A stretch of DNA of 64,000 nt from Bacteroidales bacterium (GTDB taxonomy: Bacteria > Bacteroidota > Bacteroidia > Bacteroidales > P3): contig JAFVCE010000003.1 of assembly GCA_017479385.1 (NCBI GenBank), positions 124,001-188,000 on the forward strand, in the 5' to 3' direction. A model generated the notes under the pieces. The model was not told where the DNA came from, made no database searches, and was given only the letters and a program-made list of their open reading frames with translations. The position numbers and the translations under genes were made by a program. The number at the start of each line of letters is the position of its first letter. Position 1 is the first letter of the stretch. Below, piece by piece: positions 42,750-51,328 of this stretch.

Positions 42750-42860
42750 CAGCCCAGCGCCACGGCGCTCTGGCACCAAGCCGAATGGCCTACCATGGGG
42801 TGACGATAATTTTTTTGGCCTGCCACATAATATATTTTGCCCTTCGTCGTTATTATTAGT

Positions 42861-43442
42861 ATGCGAAGCCGTATTGCCATACTCATACTGCTGGTGGCCG
42901 CCGCCGTTGTGGGCCGCGCCCAGGGCAATCATGTGCGCTTCGCAACGGTGGTCGACGGCGACACCATACCGCTCTATTACTTGACCGAAATCAGCATCGT
43001 GTCGGACGGGTCGCTCCTCACCCCCGACGAAATTCGCAAAAACAAGAAGCTTATCCGCAATGTCCGCCTCATGCTGCCCTACGCAAAAGAGGGTCGTCGC
43101 AGGCTCGATAAGCTTGAGCTCGAAATATCCCAACTGCCTAAAAAACAGCGCAAAGCAGCCATCAAGCAGGCCGAGCAGGACCTGCTTGACGAGTATAAGG
43201 GCGAGCTTTCCAAGTACACCTTCCAGCAGGGACTGGTGCTCATCAAGCTCATTGACCGCGAAACGGGACGCACCTCATACGCCATTGTCGACGAACTGCG
43301 CGGCAAACTCCGCGCCGGAGTCTACCAAACCTTTGCCCGCCTGTTTGGCTATAACCTCAAAACCCATTTCGACCCCCAGCACGACGCGCACGACAACCTA
43401 ATCGACCGCATTGCGCGCTCTATCGAGCTTGGGCGCATATAA
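42861..43442 (+). CDS. DUF4294 family exported protein
   Basis: A 193-residue protein with an N-terminal hydrophobic signal (RIAILILLVAAAVVGRAQG) and the family pattern VVDGDTIPLYYLTEISIV, followed by a long helical region rich in lysine and glutamate. These Bacteroidetes proteins are of unknown function. I chose the ATG at 42861 over that at 42837 for the signal peptide. Confidence 0.85.
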   Translation: MRSRIAILILLVAAAVVGRAQGNHVRFATVVDGDTIPLYYLTEISIVSDGSLLTPDEIRKNKKLIRNVRLMLPYAKEGRRRLDKLELEISQLPKKQRKAAIKQAEQDLLDEYKGELSKYTFQQGLVLIKLIDRETGRTSYAIVDELRGKLRAGVYQTFARLFGYNLKTHFDPQHDAHDNLIDRIARSIELGRI

Positions 43443-43471
43443 AACAAAACCACAACCAAAGCGCTCGCCCC

Positions 43472-44092
43472 ATGAACCCGAAACCAACCATAGGCTACTG
43501 TTTTCTGCCCGCCGTGCCAATGCGCAGCGACCCTAACGACCGCGCCGAGATGGTGTCGCAGCTTTTGCTCGACGACACGTTTCGGGTAGTCGAGCAGCGC
43601 GAGCGGTGGACCCTTGTCGAGGCCGATTTCGACCACTACCGCGGTTGGGTCGACAACAAGCAGTTCAGGCTTGGGCCCTGCCCCAACGTGCTCAAAATCA
43701 GCCCATCGGCCACCTCGCCCTCGGCTGTGGCCCAAAGCCGCTACCTCGGTGCGCCCTACCTTTGGGGAGGCAAAACGGTGATGGGTATAGACTGCTCGGG
43801 ATTGACGCAGGTATGCTTCCGCGCCTGCGGCCGCCACCTCCTGCGCGACGCGTCGCAGCAAGCCACCCAGGGCCACCCCGTGCGGTTCGATGAGATTGAG
43901 CGCGACGACCTCTGCTTCTTCCAGAACGATGAGGGGCGCATTGTCCATGTAGGCATTGCCCTCGGCGATGGGCAGATAATACACTCGTCGGGCTACGTCC
44001 GCATCGACGCCCTGACGCAGCAAGGCATCGTCGACCGCGCCACCGGCCAACTCTCCCATACCTACCATTCGGCTCGCCGCATCGAGGGCTAA
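43472..44092 (+). CDS. NlpC/P60 family cysteine peptidase with SH3-like domain
   Basis: A 206-residue C40 peptidase. Residues about 5-75 form an SH3-like domain and about 85-200 the catalytic domain, with the cysteine in MGIDCSGLTQ (near 111), the first histidine in IVHVGIAL and the third residue as IIHSSG. These enzymes cut between D-Glu and the third residue of peptidoglycan stems. There is no signal peptide, so it may act on imported muropeptides in the cytoplasm. It follows the DUF4294 gene by 29 bp. Confidence 0.9.
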   Translation: MNPKPTIGYCFLPAVPMRSDPNDRAEMVSQLLLDDTFRVVEQRERWTLVEADFDHYRGWVDNKQFRLGPCPNVLKISPSATSPSAVAQSRYLGAPYLWGGKTVMGIDCSGLTQVCFRACGRHLLRDASQQATQGHPVRFDEIERDDLCFFQNDEGRIVHVGIALGDGQIIHSSGYVRIDALTQQGIVDRATGQLSHTYHSARRIEG

Positions 44093-44193
44093 CGAACCCC
44101 AAAACGAGCCAAAACCTACCTCTCGGCAACCACAAAAAGTGGGGTTGAGGAGGGAGATTTTTCGTGTGCTAACTGCTTGAATATCAATGCTTG

Positions 44194-44237
44194 TTCGACC
44201 TCAATACGACCTTAACCCCTCTTTAATACGACCTTGA
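44194..44237 (+). repeat. Tandem array of four 11-bp units, TACGACCTTAA type
   Basis: Units start at 44194, 44205, 44216 and 44227 and read TTCGACCTCAA, TACGACCTTAA, CCCCTCTTTAA and TACGACCTTGA. TATCAATGCTTG precedes the first unit. It lies between two convergent genes (ends 44092 and 44367). Apart from this array the 44093-44366 gap holds only short inverted repeats and G-runs. Confidence 0.88.
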
Positions 44238-44366
44238 CCCTGATTTTCAATAGGTTACGAGGGCCGAAAAGAGGCCATTTTTTTCGAAAAAGTGGCTTTC
44301 CACACCATATGGTGAAACCTGCCGCCGAGGGGGGGGCAAGAAGTGGGTAGAGGCGCTGAGTTTTTT

Positions 44367-44990
44367 TTAGAGATTTTTGTTGCCCGAAGCGAGTGCCAAA
44401 ATTTGGTCCATGCCGAGGGCGTCGCTTAGTAGTTCGGGCGGCAGTGGGGCCCAGGCCGGAGCGGCAAAGGTGGCGCCAGCCGCGAGGGCACACTGGCGGT
44501 CGGTCAGGGCGTCGCCAACATAGAGTATGTCGCTGGCCGCAGCTTGGTGGCGCTCCATATAGAGGTGTATCGACTCGGGGTCGGGCTTGGGGCGAGCCAC
44601 GTCGGTCGAGGCCACGACCTCGGCAAAGCAGTGTGCCAGCCCTTTTTCGGCCAGCCCGACGAGCGCAATGTCGTGCACGCGCGAGGTCACTATGCCCATC
44701 GTCACCCCGGCTTCGTGTAGCGCGAGCAGCAGGTGCTCCACGCCGTCGAATAGCGGCGCTTGGGCCAAGCGGGCAATGTAGTCGGCGTTCCAGCTGGGCA
44801 GGAACGTGGGGTCGGCAATGGCATAGTCGGCCATGAATTGGGCCAGGGTGCGGGTAAAGTAGGGGCTTATGTCGCCGTGGGCAATGCCGTGGCGGTCGAG
44901 GGCATCTTCGAGCGAGCCCGTGAAGGCTTCGCGGCTGTTGAGCAGTGTTCCGTCGACGTCGAAAAGCAGGTGGTGGTAGGTTCGGTTCAT
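44367..44990 (-). CDS. HAD-family phosphatase (phosphoglycolate phosphatase-like)
   Basis: A 207-residue HAD hydrolase with motif I DVDGTLLNS (D10, D12), motif II MGIVTSR, the lysine of motif III in VARPKPDPESIHLY and motif IV YVGDALTD. The helical cap between motifs I and II places it near phosphoglycolate phosphatase and PyrP-like pyrophosphatases. The substrate cannot be told. It follows the PorT-like gene by 21 bp. Confidence 0.9.
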   Translation of the reverse strand: MNRTYHHLLFDVDGTLLNSREAFTGSLEDALDRHGIAHGDISPYFTRTLAQFMADYAIADPTFLPSWNADYIARLAQAPLFDGVEHLLLALHEAGVTMGIVTSRVHDIALVGLAEKGLAHCFAEVVASTDVARPKPDPESIHLYMERHQAAASDILYVGDALTDRQCALAAGATFAAPAWAPLPPELLSDALGMDQILALASGNKNL

Positions 44991-45011
44991 GGCGCTTGTG
45001 GGGGTTAGTGG

Positions 45012-45734
45012 TCAGCCCTCGAAGGTGAACGAGAGCATGAAGGTTCGCGAAATGAGGTTGTCGACCGTGCGGGCGTAGATTTCGTTGTCGGGCAGCGATA
45101 GGTCCATCAGTCCGAACGACATCTTGAGCTCGATGGCGAACTTTATGTAGTAAAGAAAGACGTCGAAGCCGGCGCCCACGGTGTAGCGAAAGTCGCTGGC
45201 GTTGAGTTTGACGATAGATTCGCGGTTGGCGTTGCGGTTTTTGCGCAGCGAGGAGAAGTCGAAACCGTAGCACACGCCAGCCGTCAAGTAGGGTCGGTAG
45301 TTGCCGTAGCGCATGGCGCGGAACTTGAACTCGAATGGCAGGTCGCCGTAGATAGATTCTACCGTGCGCCAGTCCTCGGCGTTGGGGGTTGTGGCGCGTG
45401 CGGCGGGTGCCCACGAGTACTCGAGGTTGCGGGTGAGGAAGGTGACGCCGGGCAGGAAGCGCAGGTCGAAAAAGCGACCCAGGTGCAGGTCGCCAATGGC
45501 GGCGATGTGAAATCCGGGCTTGAAGTACGACGTAGTGCCTTGAATTTGTTGGCGCACCTCGTCGTCCTCGCTATAGGTCAGGTCGAACTTGGCGCTGGTG
45601 TAGCCCACCTGTATGCCGAGGTGAACCTGCTTGCTGTCGAACGACATAAGGTTGGCAATCTCGCCCTGAGCGGCAAGGCGTGGAGCGGCGGCGAGCAGCA
45701 GTGCGAGTAGTGCTATGAACCTTTGGGTGCGCAT
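45012..45734 (-). CDS. PorT-family outer-membrane beta-barrel protein
   Basis: A 240-residue protein with a signal peptide (MRTQRFIALLALLLAAAPRLAA) and an eight-stranded barrel-like remainder ending in aromatic-rich strands (FMLSFTFEG). The start FDSKQVHLGIQVGYTSAKFDL resembles PorT/SprT of the type IX secretion system and its many small paralogues. I cannot tell a true secretion component from a general PorT-like barrel. The frame remains open upstream into ansA; the start is set by the signal peptide, 23 bp after the ansA stop. Confidence 0.82.
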   Translation of the reverse strand: MRTQRFIALLALLLAAAPRLAAQGEIANLMSFDSKQVHLGIQVGYTSAKFDLTYSEDDEVRQQIQGTTSYFKPGFHIAAIGDLHLGRFFDLRFLPGVTFLTRNLEYSWAPAARATTPNAEDWRTVESIYGDLPFEFKFRAMRYGNYRPYLTAGVCYGFDFSSLRKNRNANRESIVKLNASDFRYTVGAGFDVFLYYIKFAIELKMSFGLMDLSLPDNEIYARTVDNLISRTFMLSFTFEG

Positions 45735-45757
45735 TGTGTTGTTGGGGTGGGGAGGTA

Positions 45758-46771
45758 TTAAGCCATCATTTCGCCGCGCAGGGGCACACAGAGGCGCTCG
45801 CGCACGTGCTCTTTGTTGTCGGGGTAGCAGCCCAGGAGGTACATCATTTTTACCACACCGGCCTCGATGGTGATGTCGGCGCCGCCCACCACGCCGAGGC
45901 GGTCCATGTCGCAGCTGGCGGCATATTGCTTCATCTTGACCGAGCCGGCTTTGCACTGCGTGATGTTGAACACTATAACGCCGCGGCCAATGGCCTCGGC
46001 CAGGGCGTCGAGAAACCAGCGCTCGGTGGGGGCGTTGCCAGAGCCGTAGGTTTCGATAACCACGCCTTGCAGCCCGGGAGTGCGCAGCACCGACTGCACC
46101 ACGGCCTCGGTAATGCCGGGGAAGAGCTTGAGCACGGCCACGCGCGTGTCGAAGTGTTTGCGAACCTGTAGCGGCTCTGTGGGGCGGGGCAGGAGTAGGT
46201 GCTCTTTGAACGTGATGTTTATTCCCGCTTTGGCCAGCGAGGGGAAGTTGTAACTCTCGAATGCGTCGAAGTTTTCGGCACTCACCTTGGTGGCACGGTT
46301 GCCACGGTAGAGGTGGCTCTCGAAGAATATGCACACCTCCGACACCTGTGCCAGGCGGCCCGAGGCAATTTCGAGGGCGCAGATAATGTTCTCGCGGCCG
46401 TCGCTACGCAGCATTCCGAGCGGCAGTTGCGAGCCGGTGAGGACCACCGGCTTGGCCAAATTTTTGAACATAAAACTGAGGGCCGCTGCGGTGTAGGCCA
46501 TCGTGTCGGTGCCGTGCAGGACCACAAAACCGTCGTAGTTATCGTATTCGCGCTCAATGATTTCGGCAATCGAGACCCAGAAATCGGGCGTCATGTTCGA
46601 CGAATCAATAATGTTGTCGAGCTGGCACGAATCAATGTCGTAGCTGCAAGCGCGCAACTGCGGCACAGCGTCGTAAATGCGGTCGAGGGCAAAGGGGTGG
46701 AGCGAGCCGTTCTCGTCCTGGACCATGCCGATGGTTCCGCCGGTGTAGACTATGAGTACTTTGTTCAACAT
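45758..46771 (-). CDS. ansA: L-asparaginase, type I
   Basis: A 337-residue cytoplasmic asparaginase with the active-site threonine motifs VYTGGTIGM near residues 8-16 and HGTDTMAYTA near 91-100, and the VLTGSQ segment. It hydrolyses asparagine to aspartate and ammonia. The start at 46771 was chosen because the residues further upstream do not belong to the family. It is the first gene of an operon with the PorT-like and HAD genes. Confidence 0.94.
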   Translation of the reverse strand: MLNKVLIVYTGGTIGMVQDENGSLHPFALDRIYDAVPQLRACSYDIDSCQLDNIIDSSNMTPDFWVSIAEIIEREYDNYDGFVVLHGTDTMAYTAAALSFMFKNLAKPVVLTGSQLPLGMLRSDGRENIICALEIASGRLAQVSEVCIFFESHLYRGNRATKVSAENFDAFESYNFPSLAKAGINITFKEHLLLPRPTEPLQVRKHFDTRVAVLKLFPGITEAVVQSVLRTPGLQGVVIETYGSGNAPTERWFLDALAEAIGRGVIVFNITQCKAGSVKMKQYAASCDMDRLGVVGGADITIEAGVVKMMYLLGCYPDNKEHVRERLCVPLRGEMMA

Positions 46772-46898
46772 ATAATAATAACGCGAAAAAGTGAAAAATA
46801 TGATACGTCCAATCAAAAAAAATAAATTTTTTTTGTTCGCACCCCACGGCAAAATTCGGTCGGCAAAGTTTTTTTTCTGCCGTTTCGAAAAAAAGTTG

Positions 46899-46906
46899 TA
46901 ACTTTG
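46899..46906 (+). promoter_or_regulatory. Bacteroidetes -7 element for the UpxY-like gene
   Basis: TAACTTTG, 23 bp before the ATG at 46930. Confidence 0.65.
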
Positions 46907-46929
46907 CACCCTCAAACACCGACCCAATT

Positions 46930-47445
46930 ATGATGACCCAAACAACACCCCAGTGGGTGGCCGTCTACACCAATGCGCGTGCCGAAAAGCAAGTGGCAGA
47001 GCGACTTGCAAAGCTTGGTATAGAGTCTTACCTGCCCCTGCGCAAGGACCGTCGCGTGTGGAGCGATAGGGTCAAAATGGTCGAGGTTCCTCTCATACAG
47101 TCCTACTGTTTTGCCCGAATTGTGCCGCAGCAGGAGGTCAAGTTGCGCAACGTCCCTGGCATTGTTTTCGTTGTCAGCTTTGGTCGAGGCGTTATTGCCA
47201 CCATCCCCGACAGCCAAATTGCCGCCATGCGCCGACTCGTAGAGTCGGAGACCGAGTTGCACCTTGTTCGCACCGAAAGTCTGGCCAAAGGGGTCGAGGT
47301 GGTAATCGATGGTGGCTCGTTCGACGGAATGGAGGGTGTGCTCATTTCCGATTGCCAGGACGGCAACTTCGCTGTCGAGATTTCGGGCCTCAGCGTGTCG
47401 ATTGTGGCCACGCTCGACAAGCACCTTTTCCGCCGCAAAGTTTAG
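46930..47445 (+). CDS. UpxY/NusG-like transcription antiterminator
   Basis: A 171-residue NusG paralogue with an NGN domain (about 7-105: QWVAVYTNARAEKQVAERL, the central QSYCFARI) and a KOW-type end (EGVLISDCQDGNFAVEI). UpxY proteins normally lie first in capsular polysaccharide operons and act on their own leader. Here it is a single gene between ansA and a convergent TonB receptor whose stop is 6 bp away. It may act elsewhere in the chromosome. The start may be either of two adjacent methionines. Confidence 0.9.
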   Translation: MMTQTTPQWVAVYTNARAEKQVAERLAKLGIESYLPLRKDRRVWSDRVKMVEVPLIQSYCFARIVPQQEVKLRNVPGIVFVVSFGRGVIATIPDSQIAAMRRLVESETELHLVRTESLAKGVEVVIDGGSFDGMEGVLISDCQDGNFAVEISGLSVSIVATLDKHLFRRKV

Positions 47446-47451
47446 GCATCG

Positions 47452-49803
47452 TCAGAAGTTGAAGTTCGCTCCAAAGCAGGCCAGTATCGGCAATTGGTCT
47501 ACTCGCTCGCCGGTAGTGCGGTTATAGTAGAAGATGTTTTGCCGGTTGTATACATTGGTTACGCTCAAGTTAAGTTCGAGCAACGAGCGCTTGCCGAACG
47601 AGAATTTGCGCTTCACCCCGAGGTCGAGGCGGTGATAGGTCGGCAACCGGCCGGCGTTGAGTTCGGCATAGTGTAGCCCGAATTCGCCATTCTGATTTAC
47701 GTAGTCGCTGCCTATACTGCCAAAGAGCACGTTCTGGAACACGCCTTGAGTTTGTGTAAATGGAAATCCGCTACCAAAAGTCCAGCGCCCGCTAAACTCC
47801 CATTCGCGCTGTTTGCCAAGCGCGTATGTGGCCAGCAGGTTCACCGTGTGGCGGCGGTCGTAGTGTGGGTTGTAAGTGTGGGCGCCGGTTTCTATCTCCT
47901 CGGTACGCTCCACGCGCCCAAGCGAGTAGGTGGCCCAGACATAGAGCCGTTCGGCGTCGTAGCACAGGCTGAAGTCTATGCCGTAGGCTTTGCCGCTCTC
48001 GACAATGAAGTCGTTGAGCAGGTAGCCCGGCTTTTCATACGAGCCTCCGGGCCCGTAGCTCGCGTCGGTGTTGCGGTCGAACATTTTGTTGCGGTTGGCG
48101 TTGAGCAGGTTGTCGAAGTTCTTGAAGTATACTTCGGCGTTGCCCGTCAGGTGTGGGGTGAAGTCGTATTCGGCACCGGCTACGAGGTGTTGGGCATGTT
48201 GTATGGTCGACTTCGTTTCGCGGCCTAAGAACGTCGACGGGTGGTCGAGCTTTCCCGAGCTGGTGAGGAAGCCAGAAAAGAGGTTGACAATGTCGTTGTC
48301 GGACCGCGCGTCGAGGAATATTTGGCTGTAAACACCACCAGCAAACTTGAATCGCAGTTTGTCGTTCGCGTTGAATTTGGCTGCAAGGCGCGGTTCGGGG
48401 CTGGCGTCGTTGAGCGAGGCGTAGTACACAAGCCTGAAGCCGGGGTCGATAAGCCAGCGGCCGGTGTTTATTTTGTAGGATGTAAAGAGCGAGAACTCGG
48501 TCGAGGGTTTACCGTAGCTCGTGGTTTGCCCGTATTGGTTGGTGTAGAGGTAGTCGGTGTTGTAGCCGGCCATGTTGATACCGTATTTGAGTTTGTTAGC
48601 CCCAATGAAGTTGGTGACGTTGAGCGAGGCGTTGAATCCGCCGATTTTGCTGTAGTTGCTGTCGCCGGCACTGTTGCGGAACGTGATGCCATAGTCGGAG
48701 TAGGCCACTGTGCCTTCGAGAATGGCCGACGTGCCGGTGACCAGCATGAAGTTGCTTCCCACACCATAGTTGAGCCAGTGGAAGTCGGCCACCGCTTGGT
48801 AGCCGTTGACGCGGTCGTCGAACCCAAAGCCGAAGATGCTGATTTTGCTGCCTGTGCCCGAGTTGAGGGTGAGTTTGCCATAAACGTCGGTAAAATCGAA
48901 CGGCAGGCCGCTTTCGAGGTTAGGGTAGAGCCCAGCATAGATGGCTGGCCACGACTGCGAGAGGAACGAGTTTTTGGCCGAAAGGAGGTAGGTGAGGGTG
49001 CTTTTCGAGGTGTTGGTCTCGCGGCGCAGCGGGCCTTCGAGTATCAGGTTAGCCCCGAAGGTGCTGAGACCCACGCGGCCGCTGTGGCGCTTCTTGTTGC
49101 CGTCGCGCGTGGTGATGTCCATAACCGACGACAGGCGCCCGCCATATTCGGCCCCGAAACCGCCGGTGTAGATGTCGGCGTTGAGTATGATGTCGGTTTC
49201 GAAAATGGAGTAGAGGCCTATGGAGTGGAAGGGGTTGTAGACAATCATGCCGTCGAGTAGGGTGAGGTTCTGAATCATCGAGCCGCCACGCACGTAGAGT
49301 TGTCCGCCTTGGTCGCCGGTCGAACTTATGCCGGGCAGCACTTGCAGGTATTGGGCCAGGTCTGATTGGCCACCAATCGATGGCATTTGCTGGATTTGTG
49401 AGGCGCTGATTTTTTCGACGCTCACCTGGGTTTGCAGGCGGCGCTCTTCGGCTTTGTTGTCGGTTATGACCACCGTTTGGAGCGTTTGCGAGCCCGATTT
49501 GAGCTTGATGTTTCGGGTCAGGGTTTGGCCTTTTTTGAGGGTGATGGGTTCGGTGTATTCTTCGTAGCCCACGTAGCGCACGCGTAGCGTGTAGCTGCCT
49601 TCGGGTATGCGGTTTATGAGGAAGAAGCCGTTGAGGTCGGTCGAGGCGCCGTGGTTTGTGCCTTCGAGCACGACGTTGGCAAAGGGTATGGCCTCGCCGT
49701 CGGCGTCGTCGAAGAGCACGCCTTTCACAGTGCATTGGGCTCCGGCGGTAACGGCTGTGGTTACCAGTAGGGCAAGTATCGTTATGTGGCGGATGAATTT
49801 CAT
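47452..49803 (-). CDS. TonB-dependent outer-membrane receptor with carboxypeptidase-like N-terminal domain
   Basis: A 783-residue outer-membrane protein. The signal peptide ends near AGA at 22, a carboxypeptidase-regulatory-like domain follows (about 25-105), then a plug (about 120-230) with PGISSTGDQGGQLYVRGG, and a beta-barrel ending in aromatic residues (CFGANFNF). There is no SusD partner, so it is not a SusC-type receptor. The ligand is not known. It follows holA by 9 bp and may be cotranscribed with it. Confidence 0.93.
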   Translation of the reverse strand: MKFIRHITILALLVTTAVTAGAQCTVKGVLFDDADGEAIPFANVVLEGTNHGASTDLNGFFLINRIPEGSYTLRVRYVGYEEYTEPITLKKGQTLTRNIKLKSGSQTLQTVVITDNKAEERRLQTQVSVEKISASQIQQMPSIGGQSDLAQYLQVLPGISSTGDQGGQLYVRGGSMIQNLTLLDGMIVYNPFHSIGLYSIFETDIILNADIYTGGFGAEYGGRLSSVMDITTRDGNKKRHSGRVGLSTFGANLILEGPLRRETNTSKSTLTYLLSAKNSFLSQSWPAIYAGLYPNLESGLPFDFTDVYGKLTLNSGTGSKISIFGFGFDDRVNGYQAVADFHWLNYGVGSNFMLVTGTSAILEGTVAYSDYGITFRNSAGDSNYSKIGGFNASLNVTNFIGANKLKYGINMAGYNTDYLYTNQYGQTTSYGKPSTEFSLFTSYKINTGRWLIDPGFRLVYYASLNDASPEPRLAAKFNANDKLRFKFAGGVYSQIFLDARSDNDIVNLFSGFLTSSGKLDHPSTFLGRETKSTIQHAQHLVAGAEYDFTPHLTGNAEVYFKNFDNLLNANRNKMFDRNTDASYGPGGSYEKPGYLLNDFIVESGKAYGIDFSLCYDAERLYVWATYSLGRVERTEEIETGAHTYNPHYDRRHTVNLLATYALGKQREWEFSGRWTFGSGFPFTQTQGVFQNVLFGSIGSDYVNQNGEFGLHYAELNAGRLPTYHRLDLGVKRKFSFGKRSLLELNLSVTNVYNRQNIFYYNRTTGERVDQLPILACFGANFNF

Positions 49804-49812
49804 GATGGCGTG

Positions 49813-50832
49813 TTAGTGTATTATTTTGAATATGAGTTCTTTAAGTATTTCCCCATCGGTTACCGCGCCGCTGCTGTTCATACCTTTCGAGCGCAGGTCG
49901 GCGTCGTGCAGGTAGCCTATGCAGGCGGCGAGTTTGCCGAGCGAGTAGTTGGCTGCGGCCTCGGCGTAGTCTTTGACGAAGTAGGGCGACACTTTGAGCG
50001 CGGCTGCGGCTTCAGATTTGTCTTGTAGTTGCAGGTAAATCATTATTTTGACGAGGTAGCCGTAGATTGAGGGCAGGACCAGCTGTATGGGGTTTTCTTT
50101 GGGGTTGGCGGCAAAGTGGTTGATTATGCGGTTGCAGCGCACTACGTCGCGTTTGCCGATGGCGCTTTGTAGTTCGAAGACGTTGTATTCTTTGCTGATG
50201 CCAATGTTGCGTTCGATTGTGTCTTCGTTGACGACGGAGCCCGGTTGGAGCGAGATGAAGATTTTGTCGAGTTCGTTGGAGATGTTTTGGAGGTTGTTGC
50301 CGAGGTATTCGGCTATGAGCATGGCTGCGCGTTGGGTGATGGAGTAGCCGGCTTCGTTGACGCGCTCGGCTATCCATGTTGGTAACTGGCTGTCGTAGAG
50401 TTTGTTGCGCTCGTAGATTACGCCTTTTTCGGCTATGGCTTTGTAGGCTTTGGTTCGTTTGTCGAGTTTTTTGTGGCGGTAGCAGAATACGAGTACGGTG
50501 TGTTCTGATGGGGCTTTGAGGTAGCTTTCGAGGAGGTCCCAGTCGCGGGCGATGCCTTGCGCCTCTTTGACGAGGACGAGTTGGTATTGGGCCATCATTG
50601 GGAAGTGGCCAGCGGCGCTGAGCACTTGGCGCATATCGGAGTCGTAGCCGTAGAGTATGGTTTGGTCGAAATCGCGGTATTCGGCTGGGACGGTGAATTG
50701 CTCGAAGAAGTCTGAAACGATGTCGATAAAGTAATTTTCTTCGCCCGTGAGTAGGTAGACGGGGGCAAAATGCTGTGCCTTGATGTCGGCAAGCAGTTGG
50801 GTTTCTGTTAATTGCTTTTTCGCCGTGGCCAT
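49813..50832 (-). CDS. holA: DNA polymerase III subunit delta
   Basis: Clamp-loader subunit that opens the beta ring. The 339-residue protein has the N-terminal AAA-like domain VYLLTGEENYFIDIV (near 22-36) and VLVFCYRHKKLDKRTKAYKAI, typical of HolA, and a helical C-terminal domain. The start at 50832 is favoured because the -7 element lies at 50857-50864; the upstream ATG at 50859 would overlap it. Confidence 0.93.
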   Translation of the reverse strand: MATAKKQLTETQLLADIKAQHFAPVYLLTGEENYFIDIVSDFFEQFTVPAEYRDFDQTILYGYDSDMRQVLSAAGHFPMMAQYQLVLVKEAQGIARDWDLLESYLKAPSEHTVLVFCYRHKKLDKRTKAYKAIAEKGVIYERNKLYDSQLPTWIAERVNEAGYSITQRAAMLIAEYLGNNLQNISNELDKIFISLQPGSVVNEDTIERNIGISKEYNVFELQSAIGKRDVVRCNRIINHFAANPKENPIQLVLPSIYGYLVKIMIYLQLQDKSEAAAALKVSPYFVKDYAEAAANYSLGKLAACIGYLHDADLRSKGMNSSGAVTDGEILKELIFKIIH

Positions 50833-50856
50833 TTTGGGTGGTTTGTAAATGGTTGG

Positions 50857-50864
50857 CAAATTTA
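50857..50864 (-). promoter_or_regulatory. Bacteroidetes -7 element for holA
   Basis: TAAATTTG on the minus strand, 25 bp before the chosen start. Confidence 0.65.
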
Positions 50865-51058
50865 CGTTTTTTTTTTGAATTGGCGGTATTTTTTTTGTTG
50901 ATGGTTTGTGCGAAATGTTAAAATTGTGTTTTTTGAGGAATGTTAATTTAACTTAATTTTGTCGTTTCGGGACGGTTTTTGTTTGTGAGTGTTGTTGCTA
51001 AGTGCTTGAAAATGAGTTGGTTGATGGTAAAATTTGTATCAGACTGTTTTTCAAGCTG

Positions 51059-51111
51059 TTGGAGGGGTTAGGGTCGTGTTGAGGTCGTATTGAGGTCGGG
51101 TTGGGGTCGGG
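51059..51111 (-). repeat. Tandem array of 11-bp units, TACGACCTCAA type
   Basis: On the minus strand four full units read CCCGACCCCAA, CCCGACCTCAA, TACGACCTCAA and CACGACCCTAA (51111 back to 51068), with a partial unit CCCCTCCAA to 51059. It lies in the 470-bp gap between fadD and holA. Confidence 0.88.
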
Positions 51112-51120
51112 GATGGCGCA

Positions 51121-51143
51121 GAAATGTTAAATTTTAACATTTC
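51121..51143. repeat. Perfect AT-rich inverted repeat between two 11-bp arrays
   Basis: GAAATGTTAAA at 51121-51131 and its exact complement at 51133-51143 flank a single base. GAAATGTTAAAA also occurs alone near 50912 and GGAATGTTAATT near 50938, so the half-site is found three times or more in this gap. It could be a binding site for a dimeric protein. Confidence 0.75.
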
Positions 51144-51145
51144 AG

Positions 51146-51266
51146 TTGGGTCGAAATTGGTCCGATGCCGAGTCGATGTAGGGTCGATGTTTGGCAATAG
51201 GCAGGTCGATAGTGGGCTGTTGCCAGCCCGACCCGGGGCCGATGTTGGGTAGTGGTTGGTTGGCGG
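51146..51266 (+). repeat. Degenerate tandem 11-bp array, TAGGGTCGATG type
   Basis: Eleven units in phase start at 51146. The best are TTGGTCCGATG (51157), CCGAGTCGATG (51168), TAGGGTCGATG (51179), GCAGGTCGATA (51201) and CGGGGCCGATG (51234); others have decayed. The unit resembles the complement of the neighbouring array (TTGAGGTCGTA). Confidence 0.65.
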
Positions 51267-51274
51267 TGATGGAT

Positions 51275-51305
51275 GAGGGGCCACGGCCTGCGGCCGTGGC
51301 CCCTC
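51275..51305. repeat. GC-rich 14-bp hairpin with TGC loop, downstream of fadD
   Basis: GAGGGGCCACGGCC at 51275-51288 and its exact complement at 51292-51305 enclose TGC. It lies 23 bp past the fadD stop on the minus strand. It shares CGGCCTGCGGCCG with the hairpin behind yitT (21258). It probably serves as a transcription end or transcript-stabilising structure. Confidence 0.8.
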
Positions 51306-51328
51306 GTTGGCCTATAGTAAAGGTGGTG

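Noticed and set aside
41820..43133. 437-codon open frame on the minus strand.
   Set aside because: It is antisense to the hydrogenase-like and DUF4294 genes, both clearly coding on the plus strand.
44212..45414. 400-codon open frame on the minus strand.
   Set aside because: It is an arginine-rich shadow of the HAD phosphatase and PorT-like genes in another frame.
47452..49803. The TonB receptor as part of a polysaccharide utilisation locus.
   Set aside because: There is no SusD-like gene, glycoside hydrolase or regulator beside it; its neighbours are holA and a UpxY-like gene.
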